Of a stretch of 57,365 bases of DNA, positions 23,801 through 32,852 are shown piece after piece; position 1 is the stretch's first letter; every line of letters starts with the position of its first letter. Position numbers and translations under genes: made by a program. The stretch covers positions 1 through 57,365 of the IMG/VR virus record IMGVR_UViG_3300030001_000013. One strand, written 5' to 3'. The notes under the pieces were generated by a model. The model was not told the DNA's origin and ran no database searches. It worked only from the letters and a program-made list of their open reading frames with translations. The DNA comes from a virus.

Positions 23801-25180
23801 TGCTGATGCTCGAATGGATTCTTGACCTACATACTCAACAATACCTGTTCCTGTTATGCCGACCTCTTCGACCGTCAATGTGATTGTCATATCAGATTCG
23901 CTGATCTCCTTATCAACAATTCTGACTAATTCTTTTTCTAATCCTGTATCACTATCACTAATGTCAATTAAATCCATTGGTTCTAATACGATATAAGGGA
24001 AATAAGGTATTTTACTAACCGTATATTGTTGACGATGATCAATAGTTCTTTCGCCTATTGCTTGAACAACAACGCCCGCAACTGCCGCCGTACATATACA
24101 ATCTAATGAAACCGAATCAGCTTTTTTTAATCCAATCTGTTTTATTGAAACTAAATCTTCATAATAAACAACATCGTCTGCATATTCCGAAGCACGATTT
24201 TTAAACGCTAATGATTGAAAATTATATATATCGCTGTCGTCATCTTCATTTTCTTTGATTGGTTCTTTATTATCTAAATAATCATCATCCGTTAAAGAAA
24301 ATTTAGCATCTAAATCAGGTGAATATGTTACTCCGTTTTTTGTAACTGCTGTTGTTCCGTATGGGACAAATTTAGATTTTCCTTGTGACATTACATGTTG
24401 GCTATTTGTAGCCATCATAATATTTGTCAATTCGTCTGAAACAGAATTTTGACTGCCATCCAATGATAATGATAAAAATATTCCCATTGCTAGACAATAA
24501 TTTCTATAATTTGTCATATCATAGATATAATCTGAACCATATCCAATGCCAAAAATACTATCATTAAGTAACCCGTTAATAATTCGATATGGTTCTGCAT
24601 CTAAATTTCCACCGCCATAAATATACTTACCGAACATTTCAAATGCATATGATGGTAATGAATTGTCACTTCCTAAATCTAAATAGGCCGCAACATATGC
24701 GGTATATGGATAATTTAAAGCATGATCTATATGCTTACTTGTCATATAAGACCAAGGATTTTGTGTTTTAGAACCATAGAATACTGATAAATTTGATTCA
24801 GAATTTAAAGCATTACCATCTGAATCAAAATAAAGCGAATTTATTGCCGCTAAAGTTGTTCCATCAAATCCATAATTTGAATTTATAGCATTTTTCTTAT
24901 ATGCTGTGCCGCTATCCCATAAACGGCCTATTCCTCCAACTTCGCCCTCACATAAAGCTGTAGCGACTGCAACATAATATGTGTATGATGTAGATTTTAC
25001 CGAACCACCTTTACCTGAACTTGTTGTTGTTGTAACACGTTTAAAATCAATATAATCAATTACATTTCCAGATACTTTATGTGTACCTAAAACGATTGCT
25101 AAAGGGACATTAAATGACGATGATGTTATGTCTAGATCACTATATTTAGTTCCTGTTGTTATATTTGAACTACCACCCAT
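20795..25180 (-). CDS. Tail hub / host-specificity protein with fibronectin-like repeats
   Basis: The 1461-residue protein has an N-terminal third (SSFNVPLAIVLGTHKVSGNV, TYYVAVATALCEGEVGGIGR) typical of large phage tail-tip proteins of the GTA gp15/lambda J kind. The region from about 670 to 1270 contains about five fibronectin III-like repeats starting PPDVSNIQF, PPDITGLSL, AVTDLTGVQ, AVTNIQMAQ and AVTGFVAYQ. A beta-rich C-terminus follows. It connects the tail tip to the fibres encoded downstream. Confidence 0.87.
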   Translation of the reverse strand: MGGSSNITTGTKYSDLDITSSSFNVPLAIVLGTHKVSGNVIDYIDFKRVTTTTSSGKGGSVKSTSYTYYVAVATALCEGEVGGIGRLWDSGTAYKKNAINSNYGFDGTTLAAINSLYFDSDGNALNSESNLSVFYGSKTQNPWSYMTSKHIDHALNYPYTAYVAAYLDLGSDNSLPSYAFEMFGKYIYGGGNLDAEPYRIINGLLNDSIFGIGYGSDYIYDMTNYRNYCLAMGIFLSLSLDGSQNSVSDELTNIMMATNSQHVMSQGKSKFVPYGTTAVTKNGVTYSPDLDAKFSLTDDDYLDNKEPIKENEDDDSDIYNFQSLAFKNRASEYADDVVYYEDLVSIKQIGLKKADSVSLDCICTAAVAGVVVQAIGERTIDHRQQYTVSKIPYFPYIVLEPMDLIDISDSDTGLEKELVRIVDKEISESDMTITLTVEEVGITGTGIVEYVGQESIRASANTALTGGNINTPVTFEPPSDITTTGFETWIGLSGGDNFGGCNIWISDDGDTYKQAGVFNSISRQGTLTAGLSAISDSLQIALSDTDLQLSSGTSADASNLRTLCWVDNECIAYTTATLTAIGHYTLTGLVRGAYGTTVAAHSSGSQFVRLDDNLFKYDFAQTDIGKTICLKFTSFNIYGAAEQSIADVVEYTHVISKQLPPDVSNIQFDENTYILRDGTALTDLTVSFTDSLCTIVDHYNVYYDENNTGSWTYSGVAVASGYKIKSLKQAQSVKVKVTTINKFTIESNGCISDSYIITGKSDPPPDITGLSLVQYEYNRAQIVLSWDAINQVTTPDLRGYEVRLGDVWETATKLNLSIIADNTFTYTISANGNYVFSVKAIDNSGNYSANAISGDITATITPDAVTDLTGVQETQDVSKLKISWTASAGKDIAGYEIRYGNSWDTGTEITSGTSEIYYVWSIPTSGTYNIMVKARTVAGYYSIAKNISVSVFIEAYDVTGFTATQSTTDRTKVTLSWDMPIVIDVAYYIIKNGVSWDSGIVIGQRVTGTFYDIIVNDETEKTFWIKAVTSAGHESLYPAEVSGIYSMNPTAVTNIQMAQSTSDKSVLNIMWEGVSDGDLAGYQVKIGQTWDSAEDLPLTQELYCTYQLTSTGNIKVMIKTINTAGYYSDETDSNLYCTVEPLAVTGFVAYQNGETVELYWNKASESDVVSYEIREGSNFSQGSLVSTGVTQTEYVASVDTERNYQYFIKSINNSGHYSATAAQYTVSISNLPVKNIIETFDEIALQNGTSTNVEFGESLINFSNLGGRFSDYPTIKFSDVGGSTVLKLKAVSGVYPTTGTYLCQQIDIGSIITANISSNFISTVIVSGTGSAVLQIKTSQDGTLWTSWQDFKPVQYTFRYVQFKVILGTSNTSKTPEVNQFTINIDVDDTDLAITSTIAIGGTTVSYGHTFYTVPYVTPTAIGEGLHIDLISKTNTTCTLKIKNESNVDVGGSADIRIKGY

Positions 25181-25192
25181 TTAATCAACCCC

Positions 25193-25630
25193 TCACCAAA
25201 AGCTATACACCGCCCGCATTCTGTCTTTAAGCGGGTCTTGTTCTGTGTCGCTATAACAAACCATATGATAATTTAAAAACGAATGTATAACCGTTGGATA
25301 ATCAATTACAATTGAACCATGCGATATACAACGACCCCATTGATATAAAATTAAATCGCCTGGTAACGGTGATCGATTTTCAACTTTATGACAATACTTT
25401 TCGACCCATCCAAGATATTTTTGATCTCCACGATGCAAATGCCAATCGGGTGGATAATGGGGGATATCAATATGTTCCATCAATCCGCACCGTTCAAAAA
25501 CTTCAATTAAAAACATGCCGCAATCTGTGCCTGCCCCTTTAATCCTTCCTTCGTGCTGATATGGGGTTTCAAGCCAAGAAATAGCTTCTTTTACTACTGA
25601 TTCACGCTGTTCTTTCTCTAATGTGTTCAA
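25193..25630 (-). CDS. Tail-tip NlpC/P60 peptidase
   Basis: The 145-residue protein carries the catalytic Cys in GAGTDCGMFLIEVFER and the His in CISHGSIVIDYP, plus PGDLILYQW, the NlpC/P60 layout. Its position between the DUF2163-like gene and the hub matches GTA gp14 and phage wall peptidases that open peptidoglycan during DNA entry. Confidence 0.9.
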   Translation of the reverse strand: MNTLEKEQRESVVKEAISWLETPYQHEGRIKGAGTDCGMFLIEVFERCGLMEHIDIPHYPPDWHLHRGDQKYLGWVEKYCHKVENRSPLPGDLILYQWGRCISHGSIVIDYPTVIHSFLNYHMVCYSDTEQDPLKDRMRAVYSFW

Positions 25631-25647
25631 AACGAACCGCTCCTTTA

Positions 25648-26535
25648 TTAAACATTTGTGTAAGGATTTGGAATATATGGGAATGCTCTGGCATTTGAAT
25701 AATTATTAAATCTTGCTTTACAAGTTGCGATTGTATGATCACAACCTGCCGTTGTAGCAATTGTATCGCCTGAATTTGGTGCTGATGCTAGATTCTTTCG
25801 AAGAACTGCCGTTCCTATTCCTGTAGACGAATTGAGCGTGTATGATTTGATTGTCCTATATGCTCCATAATTACTGCCGCCTGAAACATATATATAGCCG
25901 CCTGTATAATAATTTGTTGCTTTACTGCATGGAAAATATAACGTATTTTTTGTGCATCCACTGGACAATGTATAATTCAATGTAAAATCGCTCTCGTTTA
26001 TACCACAAGCTGTTGAATATGTGGCATTGATGCAACCTGCAATAAAGATATTAGGCGGCGTTTTTGTTGACATTATATCCGTAAATGATTTGATCTTTAT
26101 ACTGGCAACACTCCGGCTTGCACTATCTAATTTAAATCTACCTTTCCAGATAACCATTCGATATGTTTCTGTAGATGTAAACGCCCAATTTATCAAAAAA
26201 ACTTGTGAATGTTCTACTGTAGCCCATCTAAACGCACCTGATCTTATTGCTTTTGCTAATGTCGTACTTGCATTATTTAACGTAATAACATCATCTGAAT
26301 TATAATAAATTGTTACATCACGCGTATCAACATCAAATCCAATGCCCTGTTTCAAACCACCAATATCAAAAGCTAAAGGCAAATAATTATAATTGCCGCA
26401 TTTAAATGTATAAGGCAAATTTGTAAATCGGAATACTGTTGTTTTATCCCATAACGTAATTGTCAATAAATCAATAACACATAATTGTGTTTCATTGCAT
26501 AATCTAGCAAGCAATTCCGTACTTAAATCCATCAT
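25648..26535 (-). CDS. DUF2163-like (BR0599 family) tail-tip protein
   Basis: The 295-residue protein has a C-terminal signature GCDHTIATCKARFNNYSNAR followed by FPYIPNP, diagnostic of the BR0599 domain. The N-terminal beta region (LCVIDLLTITLWDKTTVFRF) matches DUF2163. It corresponds to the hub component gp13 of GTA-type tails. Its start overlaps the upstream stop as ATGA. Confidence 0.9.
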   Translation of the reverse strand: MMDLSTELLARLCNETQLCVIDLLTITLWDKTTVFRFTNLPYTFKCGNYNYLPLAFDIGGLKQGIGFDVDTRDVTIYYNSDDVITLNNASTTLAKAIRSGAFRWATVEHSQVFLINWAFTSTETYRMVIWKGRFKLDSASRSVASIKIKSFTDIMSTKTPPNIFIAGCINATYSTACGINESDFTLNYTLSSGCTKNTLYFPCSKATNYYTGGYIYVSGGSNYGAYRTIKSYTLNSSTGIGTAVLRKNLASAPNSGDTIATTAGCDHTIATCKARFNNYSNARAFPYIPNPYTNV

Positions 26536-27128
26536 GAAGAACCAACCTCCGATTCAAATATGACGGTAGGTGCTGACCAAACAGCGTCGCAAACCTCTTC
26601 ATATTCCAAATCATCCGCCGTGAATCTGCACCGATAATAAAATAATCCTGACCATGACAAAACCGCACCGTTTGCGGGTGCGGTTGCGAATGTTATAATA
26701 CCTTTCGTTATCCAAGAAAACGCCGTTGTTGCCACGCCATCAATATAAATCGTAGGTGTTGATGCAATGTTAACAGGTTCAATAAATCTTCCCCATGCAC
26801 GACATAATACAAATTTCGTTGTACTTCCATCGCCTTCACCAAAATCTTGATTTACGCATGTATTGTCTTTTTCGTCAAGATATAAAAAACTATCATATTG
26901 ACCGTATCTGTTTAGAAAAAAACCGACAATCTCTTGCAAATCATCTGTTGCTAAAGATTCATCTTTTAAACCTGCATACCCTAATGTAAATGTCCATACT
27001 GGATAAGGTGCTAAACAGATTGTTTTTTTAATCTTCGTGATGGAGGTTTGAACGATTGTATTAAATTTTGGTTTCTTTTTTATTCCCAACGTTCGACCGC
27101 TGAGACTTGGAAATATTGCATCACTCAA
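26532..27128 (-). CDS. DUF2460-like distal tail protein
   Basis: The 198-residue protein has FFLNRYGQYDSFLYLDEKDN and the closing FTADDLEYEEVCDAVWS, characteristic of DUF2460 (GTA gp12-type distal tail) proteins. It directly follows the tape-measure gene with no gap. Confidence 0.9.
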   Translation of the reverse strand: MSDAIFPSLSGRTLGIKKKPKFNTIVQTSITKIKKTICLAPYPVWTFTLGYAGLKDESLATDDLQEIVGFFLNRYGQYDSFLYLDEKDNTCVNQDFGEGDGSTTKFVLCRAWGRFIEPVNIASTPTIYIDGVATTAFSWITKGIITFATAPANGAVLSWSGLFYYRCRFTADDLEYEEVCDAVWSAPTVIFESEVGSS

Positions 27129-30100
27129 TCAAGGTCGCCCCCATCTGCTCTGATTTTGTAAATTATTGCTTCGTTGTGTTCTGTATACTGATTGATTTAA
27201 ATCCTTACTTGAATCGCTTAATACTTTTCCTAATCCCTTGCCATCAATTGCAGACATATTGTAATTAGGAGATACAGATATTTTCGTAACATTTGAATTA
27301 CTGTTACTGTTTGAATTGCTATTTGTTTGATTAAATCCACCATTAGCAATAAAGCTCCTTGCACCTTCTGCGAATGGTTTAGGCAATATTGCTTCGCCCT
27401 GATGGATTTGGGCAACTTGATCTTTTGCAACATCCAACGTTCCTACATCATATGAAGGTAATGAGGAATAAACCGCTCCTGTTTGCCTATATGATGATGC
27501 AGGACTATATGTTGTAGACGATGAAGAATCACTACCACCAAAAATCAATGACCAGATTGAATATACAATCATTAATTCACTCATGATACTTCCTAAACTA
27601 GAAATAACGTCTGTACTTGCTGAGGCCGCTGATGTACTTGCACTTGATGCATTTGCATTATTTAACGCTTTTTCTTCTGCATTCATTGTTTGCTTATCTT
27701 TTAATTCTTTTGTTTGATATAACTTTGAATTAATATATTTTTTTACATTTGACGAAACCCAATCACTAACCATGCCATTTAAAACGCTTGTTATAGATGT
27801 TTTAAATGAAATTAATGCATCTTTCCAACCTTTAGCATGCGTAACTAAATCTGTTGTCATCTTACCGAAGCTAGAGCTTACCGAATCAACAACTTTAGTT
27901 ACATTTTTTAACCGTTCGTCTGTAACTTGTTTGTCAATTGCTAATATGTCTTTTTCGCTTTTTGTGATATGAGCGGTAATATCAGTCCATGCTTTGATTG
28001 CCGCTTCTTTGTCGGTAGCATCCAAAACGACAGATTCAGCAATTGCTTTCCTTAACGTTGCTGTTTTAGCATTAGAAAAAGCTGTATATGCCTGTTCCAT
28101 TGCAAGATATGTTGTTCCTGCCGCCGCCGCTTCTGCTTCCAATTCCGTTTTTTGTAATGCCTGTTGTTTGATTAAAGATGCTTTTTTTGCTTCTAACAAC
28201 TGTTCTTGACTAATCAATCCGTTTTGTGCTAAATCTGCATAATGTTGATCATCTGCTTCAAATTGATCTTTTAGCATCGATATATAAGATTCCGAAGCTT
28301 GTTTGTCAATCTTCCTTTTTTCATCTGCCGCTTGCTTACGTGCCGTAATATCTAACTGCAAATAACCCATATTATAATCATGACCATCTTTTGATGTTTC
28401 GATTGCCGCCTTTAAATCTTCCTGATATAATGCAATCTTTTCTTGGATGGTTCGTTTCGTTCCATTTATTTCTGCATTATCTTGAGCTGTTTTTTCATCC
28501 TCTTCGTACTTGTCTTTAGCTTTTTGATAACCTTTTGACAAACTATCATCTGTATCTTTTTCTTTCTTTTCTTTTGGTTCTTTCTTCTCTTTTTTCTCTT
28601 TATCAGGCGACAAATCAGGTTCAAAATATCCACCCTCTGGCGCGCCTGTTCCACTGCCATCATATGCATCAGGTGTCATTAATTTAGATACACCGTTCTT
28701 TACTGCACCAAATGCCGCTGAACCAAATTTCATTGCACCTTCTGGATCACTTGCCGCGCCGTAAACTGCCTGTCCTAATCCTTTTGCGGATTGCCAAAGC
28801 CCTGTATATCCTGTAATTAATCCTGACATTAGACCTTTTGCTGAATCAATTGCACCGGAAAAATCGCCCATAATTGCATTGCCAATTGTTTTAGCTAGCG
28901 CTACAAATATTTCACCGATTCCCTTTGCCATTTGGCTTACGCCTTCTGAAAAATTATTCAGGCCATAAATAATACCATCACATGTTCCTGCTGTAGCTTC
29001 TTGAATACTACCAAAATTCATTGTCCATGCTCCGGCCAATGCGACTACGACTGCAATCCCTGCAATGACTGTTCCATATAAAGCCATTAATCCTACTCTT
29101 GCTATTCTGACAATACCATTCATAGATATTAACGATCTCATATATGACAATACGCTTGTAACACCGCCCGCGCGATATAACATAGAAACTTCTGCTAATG
29201 TTAACCGCATTCCTAACATTGCCGCCTTTGCTCCATTAACTGCCCCTGTCATTACGCCTGTTGCTGTAGAAACAACCGTTCCGCTTGTGGCGAATGAAAC
29301 AGCCGCCATCGTTGCGCTTGTCAATCCTGATATAAGCCCACCGACTGCACCTGTTAATAATCCGACTGGATTAATACATGTTCCAACGATTCCCGCGAAT
29401 CTTTCAAATCCAACTGCTACTAATACCATTTTCAAAGCCGCCATACCGCCAAGCAGAATACCGACTGCGCCACCTAATGCCGCCATTTGAATAATTACAT
29501 TTCTTGTTTCAGGGCTGATCTGATTAAATGCCATTGCTAAATTTTTAACCAACGTGGATAATCTTGTTAATGCAGGTAACATTGCATTACCTATTTCCAT
29601 CTTGAAACCATCCATGACCGCCGACATTTGCCGTTGTGCTTGAATCCACGTCATATAAGCACTTGTATCATGGACAACCGCGCCGTATTGCTCTGCCTTT
29701 TTACGCAAATCATCTATACCCGCCGCACCTTTTTGTAAGAAAGGTATCATTGCCTGTGCTTCTCCCCTGAACATTGCAAATGCAAATTGACTTCTTGCCA
29801 TGCCTGGTGCTAATGAATTATATCTTTCAGCGATATTAGAAAGAATCTGTCCTGTAGGTAACAAATGCCCGTTTGTATCCTTTACCGAAACGCCAAACTC
29901 TGTAAATTTGTCCCTGCCTGTATCCATTGACTTTTCAGCCATGAGCATTCCACGGGATAATGACATAACCGCCGTGCTAAATGATTCCGTTTGTACGCCC
30001 GACATTTTAGCCGCGAAGCTCCATTGACTAGCATCCTGAATACTCATACCTGTGACACGAGATAACCCCATCATTGCCTTTTCATGATCTAATGCTGACT

Positions 30101-30431
30101 TTGTAGCAGAACCCAAATAAGCGGCAATACCAATGCTAACCGCTCCAACTGCCGCCTTTAAACTTGTAAACGCTGATGATATTCTGCTTGTACTTGCTTC
30201 TGTCTTTGTTGCCGTTTCTTCTGCCGCACTGCTGATCTGATCTGTACTGCTTTTAACTGCATCACCTGCACCGCTTGAACTTGTTTGTATGCTTGACTGC
30301 ATATTCTGCATGATACTCGTCATCGTTCCTGTAGCTGATGTTAATGAACTGATTGATGCATTCATGCCGCTATCAATTCCAGAACTATCAATTTCCGCGC
30401 CTATCTGAAACTTTCCCAAATCCTCTGCCAT
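27129..30431 (-). CDS. Tape-measure protein
   Basis: The 1100-residue protein has an N-terminal Ser/Thr-rich helical region, a TMP core (ALDHEKAMMGLSRVTGMS, about 100-300), and Gly/Ala-rich hydrophobic segments (about 310-470). A highly charged linker (KEKKEKKEPKEKKEKD), coiled coils (650-850) and a Ser/Asn repeat near the C-terminus follow. Its length implies a siphovirus tail of moderate length. It lies downstream of the frameshifted chaperones, as expected. Confidence 0.93.
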   Translation of the reverse strand: MAEDLGKFQIGAEIDSSGIDSGMNASISSLTSATGTMTSIMQNMQSSIQTSSSGAGDAVKSSTDQISSAAEETATKTEASTSRISSAFTSLKAAVGAVSIGIAAYLGSATKSALDHEKAMMGLSRVTGMSIQDASQWSFAAKMSGVQTESFSTAVMSLSRGMLMAEKSMDTGRDKFTEFGVSVKDTNGHLLPTGQILSNIAERYNSLAPGMARSQFAFAMFRGEAQAMIPFLQKGAAGIDDLRKKAEQYGAVVHDTSAYMTWIQAQRQMSAVMDGFKMEIGNAMLPALTRLSTLVKNLAMAFNQISPETRNVIIQMAALGGAVGILLGGMAALKMVLVAVGFERFAGIVGTCINPVGLLTGAVGGLISGLTSATMAAVSFATSGTVVSTATGVMTGAVNGAKAAMLGMRLTLAEVSMLYRAGGVTSVLSYMRSLISMNGIVRIARVGLMALYGTVIAGIAVVVALAGAWTMNFGSIQEATAGTCDGIIYGLNNFSEGVSQMAKGIGEIFVALAKTIGNAIMGDFSGAIDSAKGLMSGLITGYTGLWQSAKGLGQAVYGAASDPEGAMKFGSAAFGAVKNGVSKLMTPDAYDGSGTGAPEGGYFEPDLSPDKEKKEKKEPKEKKEKDTDDSLSKGYQKAKDKYEEDEKTAQDNAEINGTKRTIQEKIALYQEDLKAAIETSKDGHDYNMGYLQLDITARKQAADEKRKIDKQASESYISMLKDQFEADDQHYADLAQNGLISQEQLLEAKKASLIKQQALQKTELEAEAAAAGTTYLAMEQAYTAFSNAKTATLRKAIAESVVLDATDKEAAIKAWTDITAHITKSEKDILAIDKQVTDERLKNVTKVVDSVSSSFGKMTTDLVTHAKGWKDALISFKTSITSVLNGMVSDWVSSNVKKYINSKLYQTKELKDKQTMNAEEKALNNANASSASTSAASASTDVISSLGSIMSELMIVYSIWSLIFGGSDSSSSTTYSPASSYRQTGAVYSSLPSYDVGTLDVAKDQVAQIHQGEAILPKPFAEGARSFIANGGFNQTNSNSNSNSNSNVTKISVSPNYNMSAIDGKGLGKVLSDSSKDLNQSVYRTQRSNNLQNQSRWGRP

Positions 30432-30449
30432 ATTCTCACCACACTTTCA

Positions 30450-31171
30450 CTAAACACTGCCGCCCGCCGCACCGAATAACGACATAAAATCTTCCATGCT
30501 ATTGTTGTATTCTCCATTCTCTATCTTCTTATTTACATCAATAACCTTTTCTTTTCTATACCCTCTAGCTTCCTTATTTTGCGTTGTAGGCGTTTTATCT
30601 TCATCACCGAACAAACTATTGCATAGCTCAATGATGACCCTTCCTGCGGGTGGATTATCGTTATGATAACGGATTGCTGACCCGATCTGTGCAATCTCCA
30701 TACCCCAATCAAATTTTTCACTGCTAATATTTAATTCAGCAGATAGCATACACCGAATATATTCCCAATCTGTTATTTCTTCTGTGCTTGAATCGCTACC
30801 TGCGCTAGACCGTTTTTTACACTGTTCTGCTCCATGAGTTTTTTATTGTATGGAGTCTGTGCCATCAGGTCATCAACATACATGATTAATGCAAATCCAT
30901 CTGTAATATTTTCCATCACAAATTTTTCAGTAATTTTAGGATAATTACGTTGTAATGCTAATGTAACTAATTCGACCATTATTTTATAAGCTTCACTATC
31001 AAAATTACCTTTTTCTTTAACTGTTTTTTCAACGGTTCCGATCTTTTCAAATGCATCATGTTCAGCATAAGCAATACCGCTCAAAGGTGGCATGATCAAT
31101 ATAGCCCCTGCAAAATCTATTTCGATACCCTTATATTTAGGCTCAATATTTTCAAAATCTTTAATTTCCAT
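30450..31171 (-). CDS. Tail assembly chaperone frameshift fusion (G-T type)
   Basis: A -1 slip at A AAA AAC (30812-30818) after 120 codons joins the 132-residue first chaperone to the downstream frame. That frame continues TEEITDWEYIRCMLSAELNI to a stop at 30450. The fusion is about 240 residues. The downstream frame alone has an ATG at 30749 but no good ribosome-binding site. In lambda-like phages the G-T fusion binds tape measure and tail tube. Confidence 0.8.
30773..31171 (-). CDS. Tail assembly chaperone (G-like), unshifted
   Basis: The 132-residue, mostly helical protein (MEIKDFENIEPKYKGIEIDF ... LITLALQRNYP-like middle) follows the tail tube gene and precedes the tape measure. It ends QAQKK at 30773, 39 nt after the slippery site. 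Confidence 0.85.
   Translation of the reverse strand: MEIKDFENIEPKYKGIEIDFAGAILIMPPLSGIAYAEHDAFEKIGTVEKTVKEKGNFDSEAYKIMVELVTLALQRNYPKITEKFVMENITDGFALIMYVDDLMAQTPYNKKLMEQNSVKNGLAQVAIQAQKK
30812..30818 (-). other. Programmed -1 frameshift heptamer A AAA AAC
   Basis: Read on the minus strand in the zero frame it is GT A AAA AAC GGT, a perfect X XXY YYZ heptamer in the last tenth of the first chaperone gene. The -1 frame is open from here to 30450. Confidence 0.85.
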
Positions 31172-31190
31172 TTTTAATCCATCCTTATAT

Positions 31191-31222
31191 AAAAATAAGC
31201 CCCGCGATTAAGCAGGGCTTTT
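31191..31222 (-). terminator. Intergenic terminator after the tail tube gene
   Basis: AAAAGCCCTGC-TTAATC-GCGGGGCTTATTTTT on the minus strand between the tail tube and chaperone genes; it probably lowers chaperone expression relative to tube protein. Confidence 0.85.
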
Positions 31223-31265
31223 ATTAACTTATGATATTTATTACTATCTTGCTTATGTTATGCGA

Positions 31266-32444
31266 TTAAGCCGCGCCGCCTAAACTCATATATCCGATTG
31301 TGTTTGCCGCTGTACTGAATGCTTGATATTCATACGAAGGATAATTGAACTCACCGATCTTCATGCTGATTCCAAGTTTATTACATGTTATAGCAAATAA
31401 CCAGATATTAGCTTGTTCGGCAATACCTGCCTGATTTACTAATGTTCCTGATAAAAACATTTGGTAATATGTTGCAAGACCCTGCTTAGTATTGTTGATC
31501 GAAATTAAACGACCGCCATCATTTGTTGTCTTGTACATATATTTAGGTTTAATTGTCAAACCTGCCGCGCATTCTGCCGGATTGAATGAATATACACCGC
31601 TTACTACTTTGTAATATCCTGCCGGAACTACTGCACTTGTATCTGCTGTTGGAACTTCATCGCCGCCGCTTACTAACGAAGACAACGAAATGGAATTTGT
31701 TGATGTAACTTCCTGCAATGTTTCTGAACCACTTGCACTACCTACATACCATGCATAACCGCCCGCACTAGAATTAGCCGCTACATTCGCCGTAATCATA
31801 TTGGCACTGCCTGTCAATGCTCCTGTATTAACTGCCACACTTGCCGCTGTTACGCCATAATCAGCATCTAACGTCATATTTGGGGCTTGCACATTAAGCG
31901 TTAATTTGTTTGCTAAAATGCTTGTGATATAAGCGCACCGGATATAATAAGTACCTGCGGCAATACTACCACCTGCCGCCGCCCCCGTTGCTGTAACTGT
32001 TCCGACTGTCCCTAATGTCGCATCACTAAATTTATTCATGCTGATCAATTTGAATATACTAGAAACATCGTCAACGCCTAAATCTTGATTGAATCCACTA
32101 GCATTTGCCGCCGTAAAGCTTTGAACCGTACTAGACAATGTTGCTGTTTCTTCATTGGATAATTTGTATTGTGTTCCTTTTGTAACGGTAGCACAATTGG
32201 CAAGACCCATTGCCATAGTTTCGGCACTCCATTCAGCCGCCGAAAACTTGCCGCTGATCTTTAAATCTGCCAATGCAACTAATTTTGCTACTTTGTATGT
32301 GTCTTGTAATGATTTTGTTGATGTAGCAAAATCAACCTCTGCACTTTGGATAACCGTTGCCTCTCTTGGTGTTCCGCTTGAATCAATCATAAATAAATTA
32401 CCTGCGGAAAAAAGAAACTGTTGCCCTGTTGCTTTATCTGACAT
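31266..32444 (-). CDS. Major tail tube protein with inserted Ig-like domain
   Basis: The 392-residue protein has N-terminal (QQFLFSAGNLFMIDSSGTPR) and C-terminal (CNKLGISMKIGEFNYPSYEY) parts that form a tube fold. The middle (about 145-270) is Gly/Ala/Thr-rich with a beta-sandwich character (AAGTYYIRCAY, GGYAWYVGSA). Its position between tail completion and chaperone genes is decisive. Confidence 0.85.
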   Translation of the reverse strand: MSDKATGQQFLFSAGNLFMIDSSGTPREATVIQSAEVDFATSTKSLQDTYKVAKLVALADLKISGKFSAAEWSAETMAMGLANCATVTKGTQYKLSNEETATLSSTVQSFTAANASGFNQDLGVDDVSSIFKLISMNKFSDATLGTVGTVTATGAAAGGSIAAGTYYIRCAYITSILANKLTLNVQAPNMTLDADYGVTAASVAVNTGALTGSANMITANVAANSSAGGYAWYVGSASGSETLQEVTSTNSISLSSLVSGGDEVPTADTSAVVPAGYYKVVSGVYSFNPAECAAGLTIKPKYMYKTTNDGGRLISINNTKQGLATYYQMFLSGTLVNQAGIAEQANIWLFAITCNKLGISMKIGEFNYPSYEYQAFSTAANTIGYMSLGGAA

Positions 32445-32456
32445 TTTTCAACCCCC

Positions 32457-32852
32457 TTAATTTGTAACGTCTAACCTTGTTACTTTATACTTTGCTGAAA
32501 GATGATATGTTTGTGTATCATTTTCATATAAATCATCAGCGCAATGATATTGAATGCAATGAACAATACCGCCGCCAAGATTCTTTTTTTTATTTATTAA
32601 TGATTTTATTATATTGTAAATCGCTGTTAATTCATCATTACCTTTTTTGCTCCATACGTCACAAATATAATAACCGCTTTCCTCAAACTCATTTTTTTCT
32701 GTCATGATCTTTTCGAAACTAAGCGTTACACATGGATAAGCTGGATTAGCTATACTAGAAATATGTTTTGGATAGACCCGATCACTAACAATAGCAAGGA
32801 ACGGCGCATTGTTTATAAGCACACTTCTTATTGTTGCTTTTATAATATCCAT
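32457..32852 (-). CDS. Tail terminator/completion protein
   Basis: The 131-residue protein has an N-terminal helix (IIKATIRSVLINNAPFLAIV) and beta strands (YPCVTLSFEK, ESGYYICDVW), resembling DUF3168/gpU-like tail terminators. It overlaps the HK97 gp10-like gene by 1 nt and precedes the tube gene, the usual order. Confidence 0.7.
   Translation of the reverse strand: MDIIKATIRSVLINNAPFLAIVSDRVYPKHISSIANPAYPCVTLSFEKIMTEKNEFEESGYYICDVWSKKGNDELTAIYNIIKSLINKKKNLGGGIVHCIQYHCADDLYENDTQTYHLSAKYKVTRLDVTN

Noticed and set aside
29065-29490. Long plus-strand ORFs opposite the structural genes (for example 141 codons here and 115 codons at 35392)
   Set aside because: They are antisense shadows of Ala/Gly-rich coding regions, with no ribosome-binding sites and no recognisable domains.
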